Origin: Buddleja alternifolia
Lineage: Eukaryota; Streptophyta; Magnoliopsida; Lamiales; Scrophulariaceae
Assembly (NCBI GenBank): GCA_019426215.1
Contig: CM033406.1
Span: forward strand, 77,001 to 141,000
DNA: 64,000 nt
Reading direction: 5' to 3'
Below are positions 1 through 10,389 of this stretch, in pieces (the stretch's first letter is position 1; each line of letters begins with the position of its first letter). The notes beneath the pieces were generated by a model. That model ran no database searches, was not told where the DNA came from, and saw only the letters and a list, made by a program, of their open reading frames with translations. Made by a program: the position numbers and the translations under genes.

Positions 1-98
1 ATAAAAAATAACACACGGGGATGATTCGCAAAAAACTTAACACAGGGGTGTTTGGCGCATGTTTCGCTTATCACAGGGGGATCTTATGAAATAAACCC
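1..98. repeat. Right arm of a foldback MITE, cut by the window edge
   Basis: The first 98 bases match the right arm of the complete MITE at 62374-62741 phrase by phrase: the 'aataacac..gggg' block, a 'ttaacacaggg' block, 'gtttggcg', 'tttcgc..atcacaggg' and a terminal ..ccc. The left arm lies outside the window. The gag-like reading of copia-1 begins right after base 98, so the MITE appears to sit inside that gag. Confidence 0.75.
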
Positions 99-895
99 TT
101 GATAAAAAGATACACTTTGACTGGACCAAACTACATAGAATGACTCACAAACTTAAGGATGGTTCTAAGTAGTGAGTCGATTGAGTATGTACTAGAACTC
201 AGACGTCCTCATGTATCGAGTATATGGGAAGATGAAAGGGTTTGAATTTCCTACATGGACTGGGTCTGTGATAATCATCGAGCTAGAGGATACATGTTGA
301 GCTCAATGTATAGTGAATTGCAAAGCTCTCATGAAAAGATGGAGAATGCAAGAGACATGCTACTCTATCTTGACTCAATGTTCGGAGAGAATGGAAAGAA
401 CGTTCAGTATTTGATAGCGAAGGAACTCTTCAAAATGAGAATGAGGGAATATGAGAATGTGGGAGATCATGTACTAAAGATGATGACCTTAATTGAAAAA
501 TTAAAGTCTTTAGATTACTACATGGATCTTCACATCCAAGTTGATCTCATATTGCAGTCGCTTCCTGATTCCTTTTACTACTTCGTCATGAACTTTGACA
601 TGAACAATTTGAGGGTTTGTAAGTTGGGCTGACAACCAAACTTGAACTTGTTCAAAGACAAATAAGGAGGAATAGAAAAGGGAATACAATTTCCAATCCT
701 AAGAGCGTACCATTGGATGCCTACAAGTATGGGAAAGGAAAAGAAAAAATGGAAGCACCCCTGAAGGCTCGAAGAGAAACAAGAAACAAGAAACGAAAGA
801 ACAAGAAGCGTAAGGAAATGCTTAAAGAAAAGAGTAGGTGTCTCTTCTATGGTGAGCTGGGCCATTGGAGAAGGGAATGTCCTAATCGAGGCAAG
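99..895 (+). pseudogene. gag: copia-1 gag (UBN2-type capsid plus degenerate CCHC knuckle)
   Basis: Retrotransposon Gag forms the particle that packages element RNA. The reading starts after the MITE with a TGPNYIE..LTNLRMVL stretch (about 119-190), the usual N-terminus of this plant copia gag; the Trp after IE is a TGA stop. Frame 255-632 carries the central capsid (..KELFKMRMREYENVGDHVLKM..). After a frameshift, 713 onward carries a Lys/Arg-rich tail and a zinc knuckle at about 839-880, CLFYGELGHWRREC, whose second Cys is Tyr. At least one stop and two frame changes make it a pseudogene. The family assignment is firm. Confidence 0.85.
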
Positions 896-2282
896 ACCAC
901 AGCTGTGGAACTTTTTATCTTAGAAACCAATTGTTCTATAACTGTATTTTCCACTTTGTGGACACTTGATTCTGGAGCTAGTGCTCACGTTTGTGTAATG
1001 AATCAGGATCTACAGCGAAGTAGGAAGCTGGAGCATGGAGAGGTGCTAGTCAGTGTTGGCAGCAAGCAGAGTGTCGTGGCTTCTCGTATTGGGTCAACTT
1101 CTTTATCTTTACCATCTGGACATGTTTTAAATTTAGAGGATTTTTGGTTTTGTCCAACGGGCTTAAGAACATTATTTCAATTCTATGTTGGTTAGGAATA
1201 ACTATGTTTTTAATTTCATAGACTGTACTTGCAGCATTTTATTTAATGATAATATTGTTGGCACTGTTACTTTAGTCAATGGACTCTGTTATTTAAACAT
1301 GCGAAATGAATGTGTTGTAAATGTTATCTCAAAGCAGCGTGGTAGGCAAAGTCCTTTTCAAAGCTTAAAGTGGCATCTAAGACTAGGCCATGCTGGTGAG
1401 CAAAAGATACACAAAATGGAGAAAGATAGGTTAATTGAGCCATTGGGATAGGATCCCTATCCAACCTGTGAATCTTGTCTCAAAGGCAAAATGGCTAGAT
1501 GTCCCTTCACAGGGACTTTTGAAGGAGCCACTGAAGTATTAGGACTTGTGCACACAGACGTTTGTGAACCATTTGGAGAAATGGCTCGTGGAGGCTTTCA
1601 CTATTTCATTTCTTTCACTGATGACCATTCAAGGTATGATCTTGCGTATCTAATGAAATGTAAGTCTGAATCATTCAATAAGTTTAAAGAATTTAAGACT
1701 TTGGTGAAAAAACAAACTGGTCATCATATGAAGACACTACAATCGGATCGTGGAGGTGAATATATGAGTGACGAGTTTGATCAGTTCCTAAAGGAACAAG
1801 GGATAATATTGCAACTCACACCACCAGAAACTCCACAACTGAATGGGGTAGTAGAGTGTAGGAATCGAGCGCTTTTGGATATGGTTTGATCTATGCTCAA
1901 CTACACTGATTTACCCATCTTCTTGTGGGGACATGCACTCCTTACAGCTGTTCATATCTTAAACAGATGTCCTTTCAAATCCATTCCTAATACTCCATAT
2001 GAGATATGGAGAAATAGGAAACCAAGCCTTAAGTACATTAGGGTTTGGGGATGCCCTGCCTACAACAAAAAGACAAAGGCAGAGAAATTGGAAGCAGGGT
2101 CCCTTAAAGGACGTTTCATCGGTTTCCAAAGGATTCTATGGGATACCTATTCTACATGGAAGATGATCAAAGGATCATTGTTGCACTGCAAGCGCACTTT
2201 CTTGAAGATGAATTTATTCAAGAAGGTGGTGCAGGTAGAAAAAGTGTTCTTAATGAACAAGATGAAACACCTAGGGATATGA
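896..2282 (+). pseudogene. pol: copia-1 protease, GAG-pre-integrase and integrase
   Basis: The aspartic protease active site LDSGAS lies at about 965-982. GAG-pre-integrase follows (WHLRLGHAGEQKIHKM, about 1372-1420). The integrase core includes HTDVCEPFG with the first Asp (about 1550), the SDRGGEY block with the second Asp (about 1744) and the PQLNGVVE block with the Glu (about 1835-1855). The HHCC region is degraded; CESCLKGKM can still be read around 1470-1490. Stops break the frame near 1451 and at 1887-1889 (CGA to TGA). The last part (..[25 protein letters not shown]) is the conserved integrase C-terminal block. It is non-functional. Confidence 0.85.
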
Positions 2283-3020
2283 CTATTCAAGAAACATACA
2301 CTGAACCTGATGAAACACAACCAACATTGCGAAGATCTGGTAGAGTACCAAATCAACCTGATAGGTACGATGGGTACCTGCTACAAGAGGAACCGGGTGT
2401 CCACACTATAGCAATGGGAGTTCACGGTGACGACCCTTCTACTTATGATCAAGCAATGGTGGACATTGACTCTGTAAAGTGGCGGGAAGCTATGCAGGCA
2501 TAGATAGACTTGATGCATTCCTACCAGGTCTGGCCTCTGGTAGATCGTCCTGATAGCATTGCACCTATAGGGTGCAAGTGGATCTACAAGAGGAAGACAG
2601 GGTCGGATGGAAAAGTTAACACATACAAGGCAAGGCTTGTAGCAAAAGGTTATAGTCAAATGGAAGGAATTAACTACCAAGAGACCTTTTCACCTGTGGC
2701 AATGATCAAGTCTATTCGAACTCTGCTTGCAATAGCTACACACATGGACTATGAGATATGGCAGATGGATGTAAAGACGACTTTCCTTATTGGATTCCTC
2801 GAAGAGGATATCTATATGGAGTAGCCTAAAGGCTTTGCATCTGGGTCTGGTATTCATAAGTTGTGCAAACTTAAAAGATCCATTTATGGACTTAAGTAAG
2901 CCTCTAGGAGTTGGAATCTATGTTTTGACAAAGCAGTAAAAGGATTTGACTTTGTCAAAAACGAAGATGAACTATGTGTTTACAAGAAGGTTAGTGGGTG
3001 TAAAATCACTTTCCTTATCT
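2283..3020 (+). pseudogene. pol: copia-1 reverse transcriptase, N-terminal half
   Basis: Copia RT (RVT_2 type) is recognised from LRRSGRVPNQPDRYDG, then KWREAMQA, then VWPLVDRPDSIAPIGCKWIYKRK (about 2528-2595) and ARLVAKGYSQMEGINYQETFSPV. The frame carries TAG stops at 2502-2504 and 2822-2824 (the latter where the family has Gln) and TAA at 2897-2899 (also where Gln is usual). After YKKVSG (about 2980-3000) the similarity ends abruptly near 3020, so the catalytic YVDD and all of RNase H are missing. Confidence 0.85.
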
Positions 3021-4479
3021 TAATGTGCATGTGTTTAGAAAAAAAAAGGGAATATGCAATTCATGAATTGCACCCTCACGTGTGCATGTGTCAAAGGATG
3101 GGGCTTATCCATTGGTTGGTTGAAAACCCATCAGCAACGTGTGATTGGAATTAGAATAGGATTCGATTTCGTTCTTTTGTGCGCAGCAGAATGGTTTTTG
3201 AAACCTTTTATTTTCGGTCAAAGGACTATTTGAAGAGGTTGACCAGAAAGTGATAATTTAAGTTTTGCTAACATACAGCCGTGTTTTTATGTGATAGAAG
3301 AATAGATTTGGAATCTATGCGTGATCGTGTAAGGTAATGGGTTGCCGACCTGTTTCATGTGTCGAATATTTTTCTAAATTTTTTATTTTATTTAAAAAGT
3401 ATTTTAAATTGTTTAATTTTAGAAAAATCAAGTTTTATTAAGAAACCCTGAATTGATTTAATTTATGAGGAATATTTGGTAAATTAAGAATTTACATATG
3501 CTTTCATGAGTTGATATGCATGATGGAATTTTGAGGCCATTAGGATTGTACAAGCATGTTTATTTTCCATTATTTATTTATTCGCCTTGCCAGTATTCGA
3601 TCCTTGATGGCTCTAGATAGGATCGATTTAGATATAACCCAAAATCTCCATGTTATATTTTATGTATGTGATGCATGATTTTATGAGATGCATGATTTTA
3701 TGTATGAGGTGCATGATTTTATATATGTGATGCATGATTCTATGTATGAGATGCATTTTTGTATAAGATACATATTTTTAAGATTATGCTTATAATATGG
3801 TTTATTTTCTTTCATGTGTTGTTGGGCATATTTAGGATAGAGACTTAGATAAGATAATGGAAACGATGAGACACTTTCATAATATACTAAAAATTCCTTA
3901 CTTATTTGATAAGTTTATAAAATCTTAATGATTTTAATTTTAAGTTAATATGGGATAAAATTAAACGGGGTTTAATATTCCATTCCTACCATTAAAAGTA
4001 ATAGCATGTCGGTGCTACTTATGTAGACTAATCGACTATTGCAAATGAGATTTTCTATAATGAGAAAGCCGTGATTATTACTAAGCATAGAGATGCGCAT
4101 GTGTAATTTATCCTCTAAGTTGACCATTGCAAGTGGAACATTTTGGGTGGATTATTTATATGCAGGTTTGATGGGTCTAACTTAACATATGAGTAACATG
4201 GGGGCGCATAAAATTGAGGTCCATGTGAAACATGAGGTAAAATAATTGAGGGTTACATGGGGATGTAATTGACAAGTGTTGTCTACCTTTTTAATTATTA
4301 TGTATGTGTCCATAAAATTGGAGTATGTAATACTTAAATTGGACTTCAAACTCACTAAGAAAATTATTTTTCTCGAATTCTTTAATGAGGCTTATTGAAT
4401 TTGAATTAAATAGTAATAGGTAATTTATGATTAAAAGACCTTAAAATCATATCTACACATAATGTATTAAACATCTTCT
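3021..4479. other. Non-coding stretch, probably the copia-2 leader; AT-rich
   Basis: No gene is visible in these 1.46 kb. An imperfect tandem of about 22-28 bp units built on 'gatgcatgatttta' runs from about 3655 to 3765. The block GACYATTGCAARTG occurs twice (4034-4047 and 4122-4135). The second copy is flanked by arms 4104-4113 and 4149-4158 that pair at 8 of 10 positions. Just before the gag-like ATG is a pyrimidine-rich stretch ending in TTTGTAG (about 4490-4506). Its position ahead of the copia-2 gag suggests a long leader. I found neither PBS nor 5' LTR, so the left boundary is unresolved. Confidence 0.45.
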
Positions 4480-4853
4480 TAATCTCCGTTTCGCTTTAAT
4501 TTGTAGATAACTAGATATCTAAGTTGGCTAAGAACCCGCTTTCTACAATTCTCGACACAAACAAACTCACTCGACCTAACTATTCTGAATGGCTTAGAAA
4601 CCTTAAGATAATGCTCAACTCTGAGAATAGAGCTTATGTCTTGAATGATGCACCTCTCTCCACTCTGCCCAAGGGTGCTGAGGAGGAGGAAATCGAAAAC
4701 CATAAGAAATGGTTAAACAATAATCTTCCAAGCAAGGTGCACGATGCTTGCATTGATGTCGAATGAGTTGCAAAGGCAACATGAAAATATGGCAAGTGCT
4801 TCTGATATTTTTGAACACTTACAAGAGTTGTATGGTAGAAGGGAAAGGTACGT
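4480..4853 (+). pseudogene. gag: copia-2 gag, N-terminal part
   Basis: The frame from 4524 reads as the N-terminus of plant copia Gag: STILDTNKLTRPNYSEWLRN, then LKIMLNSENRAYVL, then an acidic linker and HKKWLNNNLPSKVHDAC. After a frameshift near 4750 it continues as MSNELQRQHENMASASDIFEHLQELYGRRERY, given here in two pieces: MSNELQRQHENMASAS and DIFEHLQELYGRRERY. It stops at the solo LTR insertion at 4854. The preceding codon is AAG rather than ATG in the element's usual start position, so the exact start is uncertain. The frameshift and the insertion rule out function. Confidence 0.82.
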
Positions 4854-7475
4854 TGTAACACCATATCTTCTCGGCTCCTAATTTCGTAGAGGCAAAGGTA
4901 AACATTATAAGTACTGCTACTTAGATTTCGTAAATTATTCAATTTTAGCGATTCATGTTCATCCAAAAGTATTTTACTACTTGCCTATATAGTTATTATA
5001 ATATTATATAATATGTGCATTAGACTAGTAAAATTATGTTACACATCATTTTATGTTCGTGTGTATAATAAAATAAGCATGATAAATATATGTATATATT
5101 TATACTTCTATTAGTAGAAAAATCTACAAGTGAGTATAAATAACTAAATATGTATATTGCTGATAGATAGCTAGATACATAATTGCATGTATATATATGT
5201 CATATAGAGGAAATAGAACATAAGAGTGTCTTACCTTTGCTGCATCACCTCCAAACGTGGCAAGCCCAAGTGCATCCTTACCCTTCTTTGCTGATTTTTA
5301 TTGAAGCACCAATTTATCTTCAACCTCACACATCATCGCCGCCTGAAAACTCTCTGAAAATCAGCCTTTCTATCTCACCTCAAATACATGAAAAGCTGAA
5401 GAAAGAAAATTCAATAGGAGGAAGCATCATCCTTTCTTCTTTCTCTTATAAGGTATATGGTAATTAATTATTTCTTTTGTATGTATATGTTGTAGATTAA
5501 ATGTAGTTCAAGCTGTATATGACCTGAAATTGAAAGTATCATATCAATTATATGTAGTTTAGTTTAGTAAATAGCATGACATCCAGTTTTTCAGAGTTTC
5601 AGGTTCTGCAGTTAGAATTTAAAGCTGTAATTAGGTACCTAAACATGAGAGTTTGATTATGTAAATTTTTTTGGATAAACTTGTTTATGTCGTGAACATC
5701 TCTACAAAATTTCGTAAATATTGGAGTTCTGTGGATTTTTCTAAAAAATCGTTTAATAACACTGCCAGTCTGTTCGACGAGATTGGCAAAGGCTACTGTT
5801 TTGAGCTTATTTGACTGAACTGGATATTTTGGATTGCTCTGAAAATTTTACTGTCTAATTATACATTTGTTTAGAGTAGTTTCTATAAATTTGGAATTTT
5901 TCAGTTAACAGGGGATTTTATAAAAATATTTGAATATATGGTGTCTGTTCTGAAAAAATCTGTCGGGACAGTGCTATTTCATTGATCGAATCCCAAAATT
6001 GACAAGGAAGTCAAATCTGAAACAATTATGTGAATATGTTCAGCATTCTTTCTGATGTCCTGGAAAAAATTTGAGAAAGAAATTCTATCCTGAGAATGTT
6101 TTAAAAAATTGTTGAAGTATATTGCGCATGTAAGGGGACTTGTTTGAGCTTAATTGCCTATATGTTTAGATACTACTAAGTATGAAATAACTTGTTCTAT
6201 ATAGTTAGCTTATAAAGGGTATTGTGTTGTGAGAATAATGGTATTTTTGGATCACAGGATATTTTCGTGATTCCGAGGCTCAAGGCTCGAGGCAACGACG
6301 CCAGTTTTTTTTCTATAGTGAGGGTTTCCCTTTTTCTTTCAATTTGAACTTGCTTACCATTTTCGTTCTTTCTATCTAATAATACTAGTCAATTGTGATC
6401 TCGTAAGTTTTGTTGGTCCGAACCCTTATCCTTATCTAAGGTAAATGTCCAACCGTGCCCCGATTTGTAGTCTATCGTTCTTGTTTCCGCTCGCTTTCGC
6501 TCGAATACAAATCAGTGTACATGTCCTAGTAGAAAACTCATTGAAACTATTATTCTTCTTGGCTCTATTCTGTCGGCTAAGGGAGCTAAGTGCTACGCGG
6601 GACAAAGTGCCATGTGACGGCGGGGACCACCTCTTCAACCCGTAGGAGCTACCTCTAGAATCCCGAAGCCTGGCATCCATCAGCGATATGTTCTTTTCTT
6701 GGTCTAAAGCTTTGACTCGTAAAAGGCAGAGTGAAGGGAGCTAAGTGCTATGCGGGACAAAGTGCCACGCGATGGCGGGGTCCACCACTTGAACCTGTAG
6801 GAGCCACCACTAGAATCCCGACACCTGGAACTCTTCATAGAACATAAATGTGTGAAGCCTCCTGCTGGTATGGGACAGTGGAAGGTGGATCACGACCATA
6901 TGATATGATTAGTAAAAGTAGATGGATTATTTCTTTTGATTCATATGTCATATACTCAATTATTTTACCTTATGATATGTTCGTTAATTCTTTTGCTTGC
7001 CATTGTATATGTCCATGTCGTTATTGATTTTTGCTGCAGATTCTATCTCTCATGATAAGGTAAAACAAGTCATTAGCCTACCTCACTGGGTCATTCGGAC
7101 TCACCCTTCTTTCCTCTTTTGTTTCAGAGGAGCTCAATATGTCAAGCCTGGAAGACGAAGTTATGACTAAGGAAGCTTAAGAGTCTATGGAGTCTAAGAG
7201 TCAAATGTTACTGTTTGTAAATGTCTTGTACATCGTCTAGTTTTGTTGACCTGTGGTTTTGAGTTACATCTGAACTCTGACATGTACATGTGATGTCATG
7301 CTATGTATATATGTGTGCTCCGTGGAGTTATTGTTTGTGTGGGTTGAAAGTTTTATTTTCGTTTTTGGTATAGTTCACGCTTAACGTTAGCTCATGATGA
7401 GATCGTCTCTTGGATTGAGCTAGCGTTGCGATGTGGCGGGCTTCAGCTCCCATCCCTTGGCCGGAGGATGCCACA
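4854..7475 (+). mobile_element. Solo LTR S1, gypsy-type (Tekay/Del-like by style), 2622 bp
   Basis: The ends are TGTAACACC and GATGCCACA. The flanks are tacgt (4849-4853) and tacat (7476-7480), a 5-bp TSD with one C/T difference. The copia-2 gag resumes exactly after it. No internal coding domain is present, so this is a solo LTR left by LTR-LTR recombination. The length, the TGTAACACC start and the phrase 'cgaggctcaaggctcgaggc' with 'gacgccag' near 6270-6305 suggest a Tekay/Del chromovirus. That family call is an inference. Confidence 0.8.
6581..6829 (+). repeat. Direct duplication of about 94 bp inside solo LTR S1
   Basis: Bases 6581-6674 and 6736-6829 are two diverged copies of the same unit. 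Both begin gggagctaagtgcta, contain gcgggacaaagtgcca and end in a tagaatcccg block. They are separated by about 60 bp. Most differences look like C/T or G/A changes. Confidence 0.75.
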
Positions 7476-7924
7476 TACATAGTGTTTAAAGAGCTTTTCA
7501 GAGCTCGTATGACTGAGGAGTCAAATGTCCAAGAACATGTGCTAAAGATGATTGGGCTCATTGACAAGCTCGCGAGTCTGGACATCTTTCTAGACAATGA
7601 ACTCTCAATAGACTTAGTACTTCAATCCTTGCCTAGGTCATTCGACAAATTTGTGGTCAACTTTAACATGAACAGTCTGGAGGCAATGTTGCCTGACTTG
7701 TTAAGCATGTTAAGGACTGTAGAAGCCACCATCAAAAAGGACAAGCCAGTCCTACTTGTGAGTTCTGCCCATTCTAAGGCTACGAAGCCAAACAAAGGGA
7801 AAGGGAAGAGTTCCCAAAAGAACAAGAAGCTAAAAGCTAAAGGTAGGGTCAAGAAGGTTAAAGCCGATAAAGATAAGGGTGAGTGTTTCCACTACGGTAA
7901 ACCAGGGCATTGGAAGAAGAACTA
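7476..7924 (+). pseudogene. gag: copia-2 gag, C-terminal part with zinc knuckle remnant
   Basis: This is the second half of the gag interrupted at 4853. The capsid reads VFKELFRARMTEESNVQEHV and LASLDIFLDNELSIDLVLQS. A Lys-rich linker then leads to a knuckle, CFHYGKPGHWKKN (about 7883-7922), in which the second Cys is Tyr and the last Cys is replaced by Asn. It ends at TAA 7922-7924. The protease that should follow is absent: within about 65 bp the sequence jumps to the GAG-pre-integrase, so roughly 400 bp are missing compared with copia-1. Confidence 0.85.
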
Positions 7925-7984
7925 AATTTAAAGGTGTTTAATTTGTTTTTCTTAAATAAGAAAACAAGATAACTTAAATAGTAA

Positions 7985-8846
7985 AATAATGTGGCATGCT
8001 AGACTAGGAAATATTTCCAAAGAAAGAATGCACAAATTGGCAAAGGAAGGTATACTCGACCTTAAGGAAGAGGAAACCATGCTTACTTGTGAATCTTGTT
8101 TTAAAGGAAAAATGACCAAGTCACCATTTGTAGGAAAAATGGAACGTGCCACTCATCCTTTGGATTTGATCCACTCGGATGTTTGTGGTCCTTTTAGTAT
8201 AAGTACTAAAGGAATGTGTACTTACTTCATTACTTTTACCGATGATTATTCACGGTATGGATATGTGTACCTTATGAAACACAAATCCGAAGCTTTTTGA
8301 AAAGTTCAAAGAGTTTAGGAATGAAGTAGAAAAACAACTAAGTCATAGTATTAAGACTCTTTGATCTGATCGTGGAGGAGAATACTTAAGTGATAAATTC
8401 CTTAGTTATCTTAAAGAGAATGGGATTCTCTCTCAGTTGACTCCGCCTGGAACACCACAATTGAATGGGATTCTGAGTGAAGGAATGGGACTTTATTGGA
8501 TATGGTCCGTTCCATATAAGTTTCACTGAAGTTCCTCCATCTTTTTTGGGTTATGCCTTAGAAACTGTGCTTATCTATTAAATAGATCGCCTTCCAAATC
8601 AGTGCTAAAATGCCTTATGAGTTATGGAGTGGTAAATCGGCCTCATACAAACATCTTCGAGTATGGGGTTGTTCTGCATATGTCAAAGGTCAAGTGGGAG
8701 ATAAGTTAGAATCGAAGTCTAGCTTATGTAAATTTGTGGGGTACCCTAAAGAAACTGTGGGGTACTACTTCTATGATCCATCAGAACAAAAGGTGTTTGT
8801 TTTGAGGAATGCCGTCTTCTTAGAGAAAGAGTTTTTATTAGATTAA
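7985..8846 (+). pseudogene. pol: copia-2 GAG-pre-integrase and integrase
   Basis: MWHARLGNISKERMHKLAKE (from about 7989) is the GAG-pre-integrase His block, followed by CESCFKGKMTKSPF, the Cys pair of the zinc-binding part. The catalytic core shows HSDVCGPFS, FTDDYSRYGYVYLM, SDRGGEYLS and PPGTPQLNG; the Glu block after NG is frame-shifted (near 8475). The frame breaks near 8300 and TGA replaces a codon just before SDRGGEY (near 8364). The tail MPYELWSGKSASYKHLRVWG and VGYPKETVGYYFYDP (8610-8846) is the integrase C-terminal block. It is dead. Confidence 0.85.
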
Positions 8847-10313
8847 AATGGCGAGATCATAGAATTTGAAGAAGTTCAAGAACCACAAATTATCTCACAA
8901 ACTTTGGAAACACAAACACAAGAAAACACTGAAATATCTGACACACAACCTCCGAGAAGATCCGAAAGGATCCGAGCGCCACCTGAGAGGTATGATGTAT
9001 TACTAGAAAGTAATAAGGAGAAGCTTTAAGTGGATGAAGATCTAAGAAGCTACAAAGAAGCAATATGTGATATTAATTCGGGGAAGTGGCAAAGTGCCAT
9101 GGAATCTGAAATGGACTTCATGTACTCGAACAAGGTATGGACCTTGGTAGATCCACCAATGGGTATAGTACCAATTGGTTGTAAGTGGATCTATAAGCGA
9201 AAGCTTGGAGCAAATGGAGAGGTAGAGACCTATAAAGCTAGGCTAGTGGCAAAAGGTTACACTCAAAGATAGGGCATTGACTATGAAGAAACTTTTTCGC
9301 CAGTAGCCATGCTTAAATTCATTAGGATTTTGCTTGCAATATCTGCTCATTATGATTATGAAATATGGCAGATGGATATGAAAACAACCTTTCTCAATGG
9401 AAACATAGAGGAAGAGATTTACATGAAACAACCAGAAGGTTTCATATCTAAGAGGAGCGAGCAAAAGGTTTGCAAACTTCAAAAGTCCATTTATGGACTA
9501 AAGCAAGCATCCCGAAGTTGGAACATCTGTTTTGACGAAACTATAAGGATGTATAGTTTCATTAAAAACGAAGATGAACCATGTGTGTACAAGAAAGTTA
9601 GTGGGAGTGCAGTGACATTCTTAGTACATTATGTTGATGATATTCTACTAATTGGGAATGATGCAATTGACTAAAGTATGGTTGTCCACCAAATTCTCCA
9701 TGAAGGACCTAGGAGATGCATCCTACATCTTAGGAATCAAAATCTATAGATTTAGATCAAGAAAGATGATAGGATTGTCTCGGTTAATGTAAATAGACAA
9801 AATGCTGAATAGGTTTAGCATGGAGGAATCAAAGAAAGGATTTTTGCCTATGAGTCATGGGATCCGGTATTCTCGATCCATGTGTCCTTCGACACCGCAG
9901 GAACGAGATAGGATGGCTCGCATATCATATGCTTCTGCCATAGGAAGTATTATGTATGCAATGTTATGTCCAAGACCTGATGTGGCTCATGCATTAAGTG
10001 TAGTGAGTCGTTTTCAGTCCAACCCAGGTGAGTTGCACCGGGTAGCCATGAAAACAATCCTCAAGTACTTGAGAAGGACTAAGGATTTGTTTTTGATATA
10101 TGGCAGTGGAGAATTGAAACTAGAAAGGTTCACTGACTCTAGTTTCCAATTTGAGGTGGATGATTTGAAATCAATGTCGGAGTTTGTCTCATCAAAGATC
10201 GAAACACATAGAGAAATAATACCATGTGATCTGGGAGATCATTGGTAAAGTCGACTTCTAGTGGAAAGAGTCGAATCAACGGAGAACAAAGTGGATCCAC
10301 TAACTAAGCCTTA
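8847..10313 (+). pseudogene. pol: copia-2 reverse transcriptase and RNase H
   Basis: The RT starts after PPRRSERIRAPPERYDVL (about 8950-9005). It runs through VWTLVDPPMGIVPIGCKWIY, ARLVAKGYTQR, a TAG stop at about 9270-9272, then MDMKTTFLNGNIEEEIYMKQ. The catalytic YVDD is intact at about 9630-9641. Frameshifts follow near 9674 and 9800. The linker and RNase H region reads RISYASAIGSIMYAM (from about 9919), DVAHALSVVSRFQSNPGE and FTDSSFQF. The distal part ends in a KVDPLTKP-like remnant just upstream of the polypurine tract. Confidence 0.85.
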
Positions 10314-10377
10314 ATCTTGTATTAGAAAGACATCTTGAGAAGATGGGTCATAGATACTAAGGAGATTGGCTCTATTG

Positions 10378-10389
10378 CAAGTGGGAGAT
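10378..10389 (+). other. Polypurine tract of copia-2
   Basis: CAAGTGGGAGAT immediately precedes the TGTTAG start of the LTR at 10390. This is the usual copia plus-strand primer, and copia-B has the same tract at 48391-48402. Confidence 0.85.

Larger units (their letters stand above)
99..3020 (+). mobile_element. copia-1: degenerate Ty1/copia retrotransposon relic, no LTRs
   Basis: The order gag, zinc knuckle, aspartic protease, GAG-pre-integrase, integrase, reverse transcriptase is that of Ty1/copia (Pseudoviridae-type) elements. The copy enters through a MITE at base 98 and stops in mid-RT near 3020, just before where the YVDD catalytic block should lie. Neither LTR is visible. Several frameshifts and many in-frame stops show it is long dead. 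Its integrase and protease resemble those of copia-4 and, less closely, copia-2. Confidence 0.88.

Noticed and set aside
578..865. Minus-strand open frame over the copia-1 gag
   Set aside because: It is the reverse side of recognisable gag codons, and the residues show no motif.
5183..5467. 94-residue plus-strand frame in solo LTR S1
   Set aside because: No domain; the position inside an LTR and low-complexity composition explain it.
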